Assembly (NCBI GenBank): GCA_024698145.1
Contig: JAILRO010000039.1
Coordinates: 1-64,000 of the forward strand
From: Lachnospiraceae bacterium
GTDB lineage: Bacteria; Bacillota; Clostridia; Lachnospirales; Lachnospiraceae
DNA length: 64,000 bases
Direction: 5' to 3'
The position numbers and the translations under genes are program-made. Shown here in pieces: positions 1 to 9,500 of the stretch; position 1 is the stretch's first letter, and each line of letters begins with the position of its first letter. Under the pieces are notes generated by a model, which had not been told where the DNA came from, searched no databases, and saw only the letters and a list, made by a program, of their open reading frames with translations.

Positions 1-186
1 TATACAGACTATGGACTGGAATGCATGTTCACATGCAATGACAGGACAGAGGATGTATGAACATTTGCTTGCAAATGAAGAACGAGTCGTAGTGAAACGA
101 AGACGAGTGCGCTTTCTGAAATGATATGAACAATGTCAACATCATCTGTATGAAGTTTTGAAGGAACATTCCTTAAGAGAAAGTTT

Positions 187-260
187 GGCCTGGTGGCTCA
201 GTTGGTTAGAGCGCCGCCCTGTCACGGCGGAGGTCGTGGGTTCGAGTCCCATCCGGGTCG
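187..260 (+). tRNA. tRNA-Asp (anticodon GTC), copy 1
   Basis: A full cloverleaf can be drawn: seven-base acceptor arms GGCCTGG and CCGGGTC (with two G-U type pairs), D arm, anticodon loop CTGTCAC giving GTC, and T arm with GTTCGAGTC. The discriminator base is G and no CCA is encoded. It is identical to the copy at 578-651. Confidence 0.97.
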
Positions 261-280
261 CTTTTTAAATTTTACAATAT

Positions 281-353
281 GGAATCTTAGCTCAGCTGGG
301 AGAGCATCTGCCTTACAAGCAGAGGGTCACAGGTTCGAGCCCTGTAGGTTCCA
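281..353 (+). tRNA. tRNA-Val (anticodon TAC), copy 1
   Basis: Acceptor arms GGAATCT and AGGTTCC pair, and the anticodon loop TTACAAG gives TAC. It is 73 nt without encoded CCA, and identical to the copy at 687-759. Confidence 0.97.
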
Positions 354-360
354 TTTTTTC

Positions 361-433
361 GCCGATATGGCTCAATTGGCAGAGCAGCTGATTTGTAATC
401 AGCAGGTTGAGGGTTCGAGTCCCCCTATCGGCT
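361..433 (+). tRNA. tRNA-Thr (anticodon TGT)
   Basis: Acceptor arms GCCGATA and TATCGGC pair perfectly. The anticodon stem GCTGA/TCAGC encloses loop TTTGTAA, giving anticodon TGT. Discriminator T, no encoded CCA. Confidence 0.97.
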
Positions 434-439
434 TTTTAT

Positions 440-513
440 GGACCATTAGCTCAGTTGGTTAGAGCAACCGGCTCATAACCGGTCGGTCCTGGGTTCGAGT
501 CCCCGATGGTCCA
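440..513 (+). tRNA. tRNA with CAT anticodon (elongator Met or Ile2)
   Basis: Acceptor arms GGACCAT and ATGGTCC pair and the anticodon loop CTCATAA gives CAT. The body lacks initiator features, so it is either elongator tRNA-Met or the tRNA-Ile that TilS converts to lysidine. The GGACC start resembles Firmicute Ile2 tRNAs, but I cannot settle the identity by eye. Confidence 0.93.
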
Positions 514-536
514 CTTTAAAAAAATCATCATTTCCT

Positions 537-565
537 TTTACAAAGTGGAAGTGATGTGGTATGAT
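537..565 (+). promoter_or_regulatory. Sigma-A-like promoter for the second tRNA run
   Basis: A -35 TTTACA (537-542) and a -10 TATGAT (560-565) are separated by exactly 17 bp. The predicted start near 572 is just upstream of the second tRNA-Asp at 578, which suggests that the Asp-Val-Leu-Arg run is transcribed on its own. Confidence 0.6.
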
Positions 566-577
566 ATATTTGTTTCT

Positions 578-651
578 GGCCTGGTGGCTCAGTTGGTTAG
601 AGCGCCGCCCTGTCACGGCGGAGGTCGTGGGTTCGAGTCCCATCCGGGTCG
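578..651 (+). tRNA. tRNA-Asp (anticodon GTC), copy 2
   Basis: Identical over its full 74 nt to the gene at 187-260, with the same GTC anticodon. It is the first gene of the second tRNA run. Confidence 0.97.
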
Positions 652-686
652 CTCCCTTATATAAGGGATAATTTAATGTTAATTAT

Positions 687-759
687 GGAATCTTAGCTCA
701 GCTGGGAGAGCATCTGCCTTACAAGCAGAGGGTCACAGGTTCGAGCCCTGTAGGTTCCA
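687..759 (+). tRNA. tRNA-Val (anticodon TAC), copy 2
   Basis: Identical over 73 nt to the gene at 281-353, anticodon TAC. The Asp-Val order repeats the first run, but the spacers between the two genes differ. Confidence 0.97.
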
Positions 760-789
760 TTATTTATCGGCTTTATAGCTGGTAAATAT

Positions 790-876
790 GCCGGCGTGGC
801 GGAACTGGCAGACGCACAGGACTTAAAATCCTGCGGGACTTATACTCCCGTACCGGTTCGATTCCGGTCGCCGGCA
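790..876 (+). tRNA. tRNA-Leu (anticodon TAA)
   Basis: A class II tRNA of 87 nt with a long variable arm. Acceptor arms GCCGGCG and CGCCGGC pair perfectly, and the anticodon loop CTTAAAA gives TAA. Discriminator A, no encoded CCA. Confidence 0.96.
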
Positions 877-891
877 TAATTAATTTAATAC

Positions 892-965
892 GTGTGCGTA
901 GCTCAGCTGGATAGAGCACTTGGCTACGGACCAAGGTGTCGGGGGTTCGAATCCTCTCGCGCACG
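892..965 (+). tRNA. tRNA-Arg (anticodon ACG)
   Basis: Acceptor arms GTGTGCG and CGCGCAC pair with one G-U. The anticodon stem CTTGG/CCAAG encloses CTACGGA, giving ACG, presumably edited to ICG. Last tRNA of the cluster; a terminator follows immediately. Confidence 0.96.
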
Positions 966-968
966 TTG

Positions 969-1008
969 AAAAAAAACAGACAGGATGAAATATCCTGTCT
1001 GTTTTTTT
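969..1008. terminator. Bidirectional terminator between the tRNA cluster and pncB
   Basis: An 11-bp perfect stem (976-986 with 992-1002) has a 5-nt loop, an A-run on the left and a T-run on the right. It can therefore end the rightward tRNA transcript and the leftward pncA-pncB transcript. Confidence 0.9.
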
Positions 1009-1033
1009 GTTCGAGTCCAGTCGGACTCGAACA
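1008..1033. repeat. Perfect inverted repeat built from tRNA T-arm sequence
   Basis: TGTTCGAGTCC (1008-1018) is repeated as its exact complement at 1023-1033 around a 4-nt loop AGTC. Both arms match the GTTCGAGTCC T-arm core of the nearby tRNA genes. It may be a relic of tRNA rearrangement or an old attachment site; no function can be assigned. Confidence 0.6.
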
Positions 1034-1099
1034 GGTTCGAATTCTACGCTTCTTCGCCAAGACGGCATCCACCGGATGCCGGCGACAGTCCGTGCACTT

Positions 1100-2314
1100 T
1101 TACTCGTGTTCCATGCGCCAGTCAATGCAACGCTGAAGGTATTCGACGTATGCCGGATTTTTGCACACACCTTTACCCGGAGTGTCAGAAATTTTTGCAA
1201 CGTCCTGGCCGTTGCACATTGTTGTTTTCATTACGATATTAAGTGGTGGAACGCAGGTATCGTTGGAAAGGTAAGTTCCGATTCCAAACGCGACCTTAAT
1301 ACGTCCGTTGAAGTTTCTAAATATTTTATCGGCTTTCTCGAAGTTTAAGTTGTCCGAGAAAAGAAGAGTTTTTGATTTTGGGTCTATGCCAAGTCCCTCA
1401 TAGTGCGCAATCATTTTCTCGCCCCATTCAATCGGATCGCCTGAATCGTGACGTACGCCTGAGAATAGGGTTGCATAAGTTAACTGGAAGTCCTTTAAGA
1501 AGCAGTCGGTTGTGATTGCATCTGTAAGGGCGGTTCCGTTAAGTATTCCGTATTCTTTTACCCAAGCATCAAGTGCATACCAGTTTGAGTAAGCCGGGTT
1601 ATGCTTGTGATTACCTTGGCCAACACACATGATCCACTCGTGGGCCATTGTTCCAACGGGGGTAAGATTAAACTTCATGGCAAGATACACGTTACTTGTT
1701 CCGATGAATTTGCTTGCTGCGTGCATTGTATCATTTAAATGTGAGAACTTGTTAACGACAAGTTCTTGAGCCTCTGCCGAAAGTCTACGGCGTAAACCAA
1801 ACTCAGAAAATACACCTGCATACCAGCGCCCGTTTTTCAAGTTCTCGAATTTCTCATCAAGTTTTTCTCTAAAACTTTCAATAAGTTTGTCATAGTCATG
1901 CTGCATACGGAAGTATACCTCATTGACGATGGCAAGGGTTGGAATCTCGTACATTGAGGTGTTAAGCCATGTTCCCTTTGTCTCTATAAAAAGTCCGCAT
2001 TCTGCGTCATTAGTTATTTCAAAGTCTTCAAATCGTGGTCTCCAAAGTCTTAAAAAATCCACATATGAACCCTTCATCCATTTAATCCTGTCGATGTAGG
2101 CAAGCTCGTCCTCGGTAAATGTGAGTGTACAGTATGCCTTGATTTGTTCGCGGATTTCCTCAACCATTTCAGCCGTAAAATGAACATCCTTATTACGACA
2201 TTTGAATGTCCATGTTGTTTTATATCCCGGGAATTGGTGATATATTGCCTGTCCCATTGAGAATTTGTAAAGGTCGGTTTCAAGTAAACTTACTATAATT
2301 GGATTGAGTTTCAT
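1100..2314 (-). CDS. pncB: Nicotinate phosphoribosyltransferase
   Basis: Converts nicotinate and PRPP to nicotinate mononucleotide, the entry step of NAD salvage (Preiss-Handler pathway), in the cytosol. The 404-residue length and N-terminus match the bacterial PncB family. Family landmarks seen are GTMAHEW with the His that is phosphorylated in PncB (His225) and the RHDSGDP phosphoribosyl-binding loop near 288. The ATG at 2314 has GGAGG about 7 nt upstream. It lies 51 bp behind pncA, whose product is its substrate, so the two almost certainly form an operon. Downstream are a GC hairpin (1064-1080) and the shared terminator at 969-1008. Function by homology is very secure. Confidence 0.96.
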   Translation of the reverse strand: MKLNPIIVSLLETDLYKFSMGQAIYHQFPGYKTTWTFKCRNKDVHFTAEMVEEIREQIKAYCTLTFTEDELAYIDRIKWMKGSYVDFLRLWRPRFEDFEITNDAECGLFIETKGTWLNTSMYEIPTLAIVNEVYFRMQHDYDKLIESFREKLDEKFENLKNGRWYAGVFSEFGLRRRLSAEAQELVVNKFSHLNDTMHAASKFIGTSNVYLAMKFNLTPVGTMAHEWIMCVGQGNHKHNPAYSNWYALDAWVKEYGILNGTALTDAITTDCFLKDFQLTYATLFSGVRHDSGDPIEWGEKMIAHYEGLGIDPKSKTLLFSDNLNFEKADKIFRNFNGRIKVAFGIGTYLSNDTCVPPLNIVMKTTMCNGQDVAKISDTPGKGVCKNPAYVEYLQRCIDWRMEHE

Positions 2315-2365
2315 AGCTAATCCTCCGTTATAATTGATGTAGTGTTATAGTTTGTATATTGTGAT

Positions 2366-2875
2366 TTATATTATATCTATATGACACGTTTTCATCGCTT
2401 CAAGAGCAGTGTTGTGGCTGTCAGGTGTTACGCATGCACAAAGATTAGAGAGTACCGAAACAGGTGTGTTTGGTCTTGTTGCCTTTGCGATAACAGCGTT
2501 GCTTATAACGCATATTCCTGTGCATACTCCGCAAAGTTCTATTTCCGAAAAATCATTTTCCTTAAGAAAGTCAGAGAGTGCCAGACTTCCGAAAGTTGGT
2601 TTGTCTATTACATTGGAATTATTTGTAAATGGTAAAAGCTCCGGAACAATCTGCCAGCCGTCGCTTCCCTTGATACAATGGGGAACCGGAAGCTTCTTGC
2701 CTTCCTGTGTTTCGAGGTAGCTTTCGTCGTGTGTGTCTCGTGTAAAGATTACTTTGCCGTTGAAGTTTTTAACATAATCTGCCACGTCGGAAACGATCGT
2801 CTGTGCTTCGTTGGTGCCGAGAACTCCCGTTACGAAATCATTTTGCATATCTACTACAATTAAAAGCTTTTCCAT
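2366..2875 (-). CDS. pncA: Nicotinamidase (cysteine hydrolase family)
   Basis: Hydrolyses nicotinamide to nicotinate, which the downstream pncB product consumes. The 169-residue protein shows the cysteine-hydrolase triad: Asp9 in VVDMQNDF, Lys92 in DKPTFGS and Cys122 in GVCTGICV. Candidate metal ligands Asp47 and His49 lie in TRDTHD. An in-frame ATG exists at 2950, but the start at 2875 is preferred because GGAGG sits at the right distance and the product then begins MEKLLIVVDMQNDF, as in the family. A 12-bp palindrome lies 43 bp upstream and may be an operator. Confidence 0.94.
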   Translation of the reverse strand: MEKLLIVVDMQNDFVTGVLGTNEAQTIVSDVADYVKNFNGKVIFTRDTHDESYLETQEGKKLPVPHCIKGSDGWQIVPELLPFTNNSNVIDKPTFGSLALSDFLKENDFSEIELCGVCTGICVISNAVIAKATRPNTPVSVLSNLCACVTPDSHNTALEAMKTCHIDII

Positions 2876-3181
2876 GATAAATGTCCTCCATTTTTTTATG
2901 CAAGAATAATAAATGATACATTGCAATGTCTGGTTGCATGTTTGATTCAATATTACAACGGTTACATTATAAATGAAAAAATAAGATTCGTCTATATATG
3001 TAATTGTATGGAGTGGGTTTATATATTAATGATTTTATGATAAAATTAGATTATTGATAAAAGAAATATGTATGCTTGATGCGTGGGTGCAAACGCATGG
3101 ATTCAATAAATGTTTAATGTGTTAGGGCGCAAATGCAGAAAGTTAATGTATGGACATAACGATGGCAAGGGAAAATGCGAT
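2876..3181. other. Divergent intergenic region between pncA and the radical SAM gene
   Basis: AT-rich spacer of about 306 bp holding the divergent control regions. The only clear element is the palindrome ACATTGCAATGT (2918-2929) upstream of pncA. A weak promoter can be drawn for the rightward gene (TTTATA, 17 bp, TAAAAT, ending near 3046). I see no RNA gene or ORF I would defend here. Confidence 0.5.
2918..2929. promoter_or_regulatory. Candidate operator upstream of pncA
   Basis: Perfect 12-bp palindrome ACATTGCAATGT in the 5' region of pncA-pncB. A regulator of niacin salvage would be expected to act here, but I do not recognise this as the box of a named regulator. Confidence 0.35.
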
Positions 3182-4168
3182 ATGGAATACAGAAGTCTTA
3201 ATTCATATATGAAGGAGCGGTTTGGGTGCAAGGTGTATAAGCTTGCAATAAATGGTGGTTTTACGTGCCCAAATCGTGATGGCACGATAGATACGAGAGG
3301 TTGCATATTCTGTTCTGGATATGGCTCGGGTGATTTTGCAGAAGATGCCTCGTTGTCGGTTACAAAGCAGATTGAGCAGGGTAAGAAAAGGGTTGAAGCC
3401 AAGATGCCTTCCGGGGGGAATGGTGCCAAAAGCACCGGAAAGTATATAGCGTATTTTCAGGCATTTACCAATACGTATGCGCCGGTTGAAAGGTTAAGAG
3501 AGTTGTTTACGGAAGCGATTAAGCACCCTGATGTAGTTGTTCTTTCGATTGCAACAAGACCGGATTGTCTGGGAGAAGATGTGCTTGAACTTTTGTCTGA
3601 ACTTAATGAAATGAAACCTGTGTGGGTAGAACTTGGTCTTCAGACAATTCATGAGAACAGTGCTAAGTATATACGAAGAGGTTATCCGCTAAAAGTGTAT
3701 GAAGAGGCAGTTATTAACTTAAGAAAACGCGGTATAGAAGTAATTACTCACGTTATACTTGGTCTTCCGGGTGAGTCAAAAGAAGATATGCTTGAAACGG
3801 TAAAGTATGTTGGAAGTTCGGTTAAGGCACCATGTAAAAATAATAGTGAGAATGTAGGAAACAAGCAGTGTGACAGCGATGTTGAAGAATATCGTGTGCA
3901 GGGAATCAAGCTTCAGCTCCTACATGTAATAGAGGGTACGGATCTTGCAAAGGACTATAGAGAGGGGAAGTTTGAGTGTTTGGAGCTTGATGAATACGTT
4001 GAGCTTGTAAGGGAGTGTATTGAGGTTTTGCCACGAGATATGGTAATCCATCGTATGACAGGCGATGGGGCAAAGAAAACGCTTGTTGCACCACTCTGGA
4101 GTGCTGACAAAAAGAGGGTTTTGAATGCTTTGAATAATACTAACAAGCAGGGAGGAAAGATGTTATGA
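3182..4168 (+). CDS. YhcC-type radical SAM protein (TIGR01212-like)
   Basis: A 328-residue radical SAM enzyme of the YhcC/TIGR01212 family; the reaction of this family is not established. The N-terminus KVYKLAINGGFTCPNRDGT with Cys29, then GCIFC with Cys41 and Cys44, gives the spread cysteine cluster that holds the 4Fe-4S centre in this family. ATRPDCL, VELGLQT and HVILGLPGE are further family motifs. The ATG at 3182 (MEYRSLNSYMKERFG) is chosen to match family N-termini, with AAGGG upstream; in-frame ATGs at 3110 and 3146 are alternatives. The stop overlaps the next start (ATGA), so it is translationally coupled to a secreted leucine-rich protein, an unusual partner. Confidence 0.88.
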   Translation: MEYRSLNSYMKERFGCKVYKLAINGGFTCPNRDGTIDTRGCIFCSGYGSGDFAEDASLSVTKQIEQGKKRVEAKMPSGGNGAKSTGKYIAYFQAFTNTYAPVERLRELFTEAIKHPDVVVLSIATRPDCLGEDVLELLSELNEMKPVWVELGLQTIHENSAKYIRRGYPLKVYEEAVINLRKRGIEVITHVILGLPGESKEDMLETVKYVGSSVKAPCKNNSENVGNKQCDSDVEEYRVQGIKLQLLHVIEGTDLAKDYREGKFECLELDEYVELVRECIEVLPRDMVIHRMTGDGAKKTLVAPLWSADKKRVLNALNNTNKQGGKML

Positions 4169-6435
4169 AGGTTTTACGAAGAAAAGTTATGGCAGTTACG
4201 CTTGTGCTCGCAATTGTAATGGGATTTTTGGCAGTGCCGGCAGGCAGTAGTAACGATATGGAAACAGCATATGCAAAAACGCCTTCGGTTACGGTTGATA
4301 ACGCCAAAAAGGGAATGAAGGTAACGGTTGGTAAGTATGTTTATAAGATAACCAAGCTTTCTAAGAAGAACAGCACGCTTGAAGTGGTCGGACTTACCCC
4401 TGCAGGAAACAAGAAGCTTAAGAAAATATCAATACAGCGTTCTATTAAGATTAAATCCAAAAAGGGAAAGAACAAGGGTGCCTATACATACAAAGTAACA
4501 TCTATTGCAAAGAATGCATTTAAGGGCAATAAAAAGATAGTGAATGTTAATATCGGAGAGAATGTCGAGTCTATCGGTAAGAATGCATTTGCTAATTGCA
4601 GCAAACTTAAGAAAGTTAAACTCAGTAAGTCGTTAAAGAATATTAAAGAAGCAGCATTTTTAAATGATAAGAAACTTGAGCAGGTAGTGATACCGAAGGA
4701 TTCTGAACTTCAAACGATTGACAAGAATGCTTTCAAGAATTGCAAGAAGCTTACAAAGATTGATATTGAAAATGCTACAAAGCTTAAGAAAGTTGATAAA
4801 ACAGCGTTTGACAACACAAAGGTGGATAAGGACAAACTTAAGGATATTATTGAGATAACAGAACTTAATAAGTACTCCTATGAGATTATTCCGTTTGTTG
4901 AACCATTTAACGATTATTTCTTCATCAAGACAGATAATCCGAATCCGGACACGTTCTGTTTTGTAGATAATTCTTCGGTGTATGCCGGTGAGGGTAAGAC
5001 CGGTAGTATCACACCGGTGGACACTGAGTTTAGCGACGTAATCTATGAGAATAAAGAAACCAAGAGAGTTAAAGGCGGATATATAGCAGTTGGTTCCAGT
5101 ACAGATGGTGGCGAGCTTACATTACAGATTCGTGAGGCGAAAGGAAGCACCAGCGTATATAACATTTCAACCGGAACGACATCAGCGCAGAAGAGATATC
5201 AATATCAGGATACGAAGATAACTGTTAAGATTGCGAAAGTACAAAACGTTGTCGATTACCTGATTACAACATATGGTGATAACAAGAAATCATATTTTGA
5301 AAACATGGACGCGATTCAAAAGGGATTTTCGCAGGTATGTTTGTATAGTGGTGCTTATGTACTTGGTGAACAGACAAAGAGCACGAAGTCTCCGTATTTC
5401 GGACTTTCGACATCGCCTCATGTTGACCAGATATACTATATTCAAAGTCCATACTCGCGTAAAGGTAACAAGTCACTGCTTTGTTCGGCAATCCATCCGA
5501 TGAGATACGATTCGATAGGTTTCCCGTCTGTCATGTCATCGGTTGCGAAGAAGCTTAACAGTGCAGCAACTGTAAAGTGGAGCGATTCTGCACACTATAT
5601 TGTTAATGTTACTCTGGACGGTGTTACCAAGTCTTACGGTGGACAGGGTAACGGCAAAGGTCAGGGAATATATGCCAATCAGATAAAATACTGGTACAAG
5701 TTTGACGGTTCAAATGATGACGCGTACAAGACACGTAGCCTGAAGGAAGTCGCAGATATGATTCTTGACTACGGCAAAATGACTGTTCCGGAGGAGCCGA
5801 TAGATCAGGAGAAGCTTACATGGGCGTCAGTTCGTAAGACTGTCGGCAAGGACGGTGCATATGTTAAACTGATATTGCTTACATCTATTTTTGGAGGAAG
5901 CGGTACGGGTTATACATTTATGTATGATAATGGTAGTACATCCGAAGGTTCGCAGGGCTGGGGCTCTGTAGGTCATTTCTACAATGCGTGGTACGATGGA
6001 AGATATTACAACAAATGGGAATACTATTATCCCGGCGCGACGCTTGAGAAGACAGTTGAGGATGTTCAGCCATCATTGATATTTAAGGATGTGAAAATCA
6101 AGATTCCTGATGATGGTAAGTCTTATTTATACAATTACAGTTCAATCGATAAGGCTACTAATTATAACAAGGAAACAGGAGTGTGGAGTGGCTTTACGAC
6201 ATTTAATTACGACAAGGAAAGTAAGACGTGGAAAGCAAGTATATTAAACTCAATAACTTATAGAGCCGATAACAAATATAATAAGATTGAGGACCAGGAT
6301 TTTGTTGATACTTGTACAATAACAATGGATGAGGCAAAGGAAATGGAGATCGACAAGAACACGAATACAGAACCGGAATGCTATTACATCTATGATATGG
6401 TGACGCCTCCGGGAACTTATCATAGTGGGAAATAA
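4165..6435 (+). CDS. Secreted BspA-like leucine-rich protein with unassigned C-terminal region
   Basis: A 756-residue protein with a signal peptide (basic MKVLRRK, hydrophobic stretch, likely cleavage near AYA at 36-38). Residues about 105-215 form LRR_5 (BspA-like) repeats, with units such as VESIGKNAFANCSKLKKV, rich in Lys. Residues about 220-756 match no family I can name; they hold many aromatic and Gly residues and look like an extracellular domain. There is no LPXTG sorting signal or C-terminal anchor. Start ATG 4165 has GGAGGAAAG upstream and overlaps the previous stop. Probably a surface or secreted binding protein; substrate unknown. Confidence 0.82.
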   Translation: MKVLRRKVMAVTLVLAIVMGFLAVPAGSSNDMETAYAKTPSVTVDNAKKGMKVTVGKYVYKITKLSKKNSTLEVVGLTPAGNKKLKKISIQRSIKIKSKKGKNKGAYTYKVTSIAKNAFKGNKKIVNVNIGENVESIGKNAFANCSKLKKVKLSKSLKNIKEAAFLNDKKLEQVVIPKDSELQTIDKNAFKNCKKLTKIDIENATKLKKVDKTAFDNTKVDKDKLKDIIEITELNKYSYEIIPFVEPFNDYFFIKTDNPNPDTFCFVDNSSVYAGEGKTGSITPVDTEFSDVIYENKETKRVKGGYIAVGSSTDGGELTLQIREAKGSTSVYNISTGTTSAQKRYQYQDTKITVKIAKVQNVVDYLITTYGDNKKSYFENMDAIQKGFSQVCLYSGAYVLGEQTKSTKSPYFGLSTSPHVDQIYYIQSPYSRKGNKSLLCSAIHPMRYDSIGFPSVMSSVAKKLNSAATVKWSDSAHYIVNVTLDGVTKSYGGQGNGKGQGIYANQIKYWYKFDGSNDDAYKTRSLKEVADMILDYGKMTVPEEPIDQEKLTWASVRKTVGKDGAYVKLILLTSIFGGSGTGYTFMYDNGSTSEGSQGWGSVGHFYNAWYDGRYYNKWEYYYPGATLEKTVEDVQPSLIFKDVKIKIPDDGKSYLYNYSSIDKATNYNKETGVWSGFTTFNYDKESKTWKASILNSITYRADNKYNKIEDQDFVDTCTITMDEAKEMEIDKNTNTEPECYYIYDMVTPPGTYHSGK

Positions 6436-6442
6436 AAAACCA

Positions 6443-6486
6443 GAAAAAGACAGTAAATTTCAATAAAATTTTGCTGTCTTTTTTCT
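6443..6486 (+). terminator. Rho-independent terminator after the leucine-rich protein gene
   Basis: AAAAAGACAG pairs with CTGTCTTTTT across an AT-rich loop, followed by a T-run. Confidence 0.7.
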
Positions 6487-6529
6487 TTGTTTTATGGTAA
6501 AATAATAATTACTTTATTGAAGAGAAAGT

Positions 6530-6544
6530 AATTGTCAGACAATT
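6530..6544. promoter_or_regulatory. Candidate operator just upstream of the 1669-residue surface protein gene
   Basis: Perfect inverted repeat AATTGTC-a-GACAATT ends about 9 bp before the AGGGGAGGG ribosome site. An overlapping second inverted repeat (AATTACTTT at 6507-6515 with AAAGTAATT at 6525-6533) lies beside it. The TTGTC-n-GACAA form is typical of dimeric repressors of the GntR class, but the regulator is unknown. Confidence 0.45.
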
Positions 6545-6565
6545 ATTATAAGGGGAGGGTTTTAT

Positions 6566-9500
6566 ATGGAGAGGACAAGAAAATTATTAGGCATCATAAT
6601 GACAATTGCAGTCTGTATGGGACTGGGCGTGTTTGTTAGTGCATTTACAACACACGCAGAAAGAAATGATGCAGACACACTGTATATTGCAGAAGTGTTT
6701 ACAAATGATGAAGGAGAGGTTATGCTTCCTGAAAATCAGGAGGATATTAACGACATGGGATGGTATAAACCTGATGAGTGGGACGGCTATGTTCATTGGG
6801 AAGCATTCTCTCACAAAAAGGTTGTTTTTGCTTACAAAGATAATAAAAATGATATGATTATCATAACAGCGGGCATTGATAAGATGTCGGTAACTGAAGC
6901 AGACTGTAAGACTCATAAAAAGTTTGAGGAGTGGGATAAACGTCTTAGTGATTTTATTCGCCAGTACGAATATGACAAGTGGGAGGAAGGTGCTGAAGAA
7001 CCGGAAAGAATCGATGTTCCCGGTGTTTTTGAAATGGGCTTATATGATGCGTGGTTTGTTATTGAATACAACGGATATTCCATGACAATTTGTTCGGATA
7101 AACCGAATGTTGGTATATATATCAGACATGTAGAAAATGAAAGTTCATGGTTTGAGTATGCAGCTTGGGATCACAACTTCGAATATGAAGAAGATGTAGA
7201 ATACTATATTGGTTGTAGTTATTATCTTGAGCAAGATGAGACATTGGATGATGGTTCTATCAACATTAGCTTGGAAGGAACAGAGAAAGAAGGTTTTAAA
7301 CTAAGTAATGTTAATGCCGAAACCCAAATTGTTGATGCCGATATGCAAATGGTTTATAGATTGTTTACGGTTGAGCATGATTTTATCAAGAGTTTTGATT
7401 TAGAGGCGATATTTAAGTATAAAACAAATAAAACCGAAGTGCCAAGAGTTGAACAGAATGGTTTCGTGGCATTTGCAAAAAGAGAAGGACTTGTAATAAC
7501 GAATACAGATTGTGACGGACCATTTAGAGATAATTATAGGGATTATAAAAAGAGTACGGATCAATATGTTAGAGATGAATGTTGGGTTTCATTAGGTTTT
7601 GTCGATTCTGAAGGAAATACAGTGGAACCTGTACTTCGTGCAGAAGGAGAAAATCCTTTGGCTAATTTTACAATAACTCGTGATGAAGGAGAGGATGGAT
7701 GGCAGGATGCATCTAATGATGCAACAATATCTACAACTTTTGAAGGTGACAGAGTCACACAGGATGGTGTGTATTTAATTAAACTTAATAAGTGCGGAAC
7801 ATATAGAATTACTTATAAAAAAGGTACTATAACTTCCTTTGTTGAAGTGAAAGCCGTATTGCCTAATATTGGCGTTTATAAGGGAAATGAGGCAATTGAT
7901 GAGAACCTGTTGGGAGACCCGACATCAGAGGTGGAATATGAACCGGGAGAAACATATTATGTAATAATGTCACCTGATATGGTCGAGGAAGCAAAAAACA
8001 AATTGGATAATGAAGATCTGTCAAGACTTGAAATCAGTTTTGATGAGGTTATGCTTGATAATCCTTCGGAAGTGAAAACGCGTACATGGAGTAATAAGAC
8101 AGATCCAACATGGTGGGGATTTACAATTTCGGATGATTGTATAGCAACAATGCGTCCGGGAATCCGTGCTGAATGGGTATACAAAGGGCAAGGCGATGAA
8201 GAAGGCGGAAGAGAAGAGATAAGACAAATTAACTTATTTGCAGTAAGAAGAGGACTTGTTATAAGTGAAGCTTTCTATGACTATGGTAGAAACCCATATC
8301 CCGAGCAACACAATGAACTATCTAAGTCATATGATGCTGAACGCTGTTGTGAAAATGAGGTTAATCTTGGTATTACCGATGATGGAGTTAATATAACTAA
8401 GATTAATGCAGATGATACTAATAAGTTTAAAATACTTAAGGATGGCGAGGCAGTTGATGCCAATGTTGCAAGCATTACTCCGGTCAAACAATATAATGAA
8501 GAAGCATGTGAAGATTTGCCTGTTGACGGATATTTTGTTTTGAATTTTTATGAAATTGGTACCTATACACTGGAATATAATGAGACGTCCGTTGTAGAAA
8601 TTCATGTTAAGGAACCTACAGTTGCAATTTATGATACAGAAGGAACTCTTATTGGAGGTAAAGTAGAGTACACAAATACAGACAGAGAATTCACTGTTAA
8701 GGTTTATGAGCAAGAAGATAATAACGTACATGAGGAAATAACAATAAAGGACGTTATATTTAAAGAAGGAACCGATGATTTTGTGGATTGCGATATTGCA
8801 GCTGACGGAAAGAGTTTTAAAATAACTCTTGCTGAGCCAAAGATACGTAGGTTTGCAATAGCAGTAAATCTGGAACGTACATGGATTAATTCTGAAGGAA
8901 TTGGTGGAGGAGTACGAGATGAGGAATCTCGTTGGTTAAATTTTGAGCCGGGTGATGATATTTGCGAGGTTTACCTTGACGGAGAACCACAACAGGGATT
9001 TTCGGGTTGTTATATTCCTGAAGATTGGTTTATAAACGGTAACTGGACGAGTGATTCACAATATCCGATGTATTGGGTACATGCAAAATCTGTACAGGAT
9101 GTAATTAATAAGCTTTCGGAAACTGCTGTTGGTGATAAGTTCGAAGGCTACTATATGGGACCCGATGGTAATTTTGTAAAAGCATCAGAAAATGTCAACA
9201 TTGTTAATACAGGTTATATTGCAGTATTTCCAAGTACATACGGTGGTGAAGCGTTAGAACCTCAGTATGTTGCTTCATCGGGCAACCTTAAAGGTATATC
9301 GTTTGGCAGTTTTTCAAACCATGATTACTTTGTTAAACCAGATGCGGCAGGTAATTATCGTACAATAACTAAAAAGAGCGGTGGAAGCGGAGATTTCGTC
9401 GAAATGGGCGTGCTTGATGCTAAGTCTGTGAAGGAGTATTTGCAAAGTGCGGATGGACTTACTTCAGAACAGGAAACAGCATTTGATAACGCCTCGGCAG

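Noticed and set aside
193-462. An 89-codon open frame across the first tRNA genes
   Set aside because: It is a translation of tRNA-Asp, tRNA-Val and tRNA-Thr and has no ribosome site.
773-1200. Overlapping open frames on both strands around the last tRNAs and pncB end
   Set aside because: They translate tRNA-Leu, tRNA-Arg, the terminator and the pncB 3' end; no coding signal of their own.
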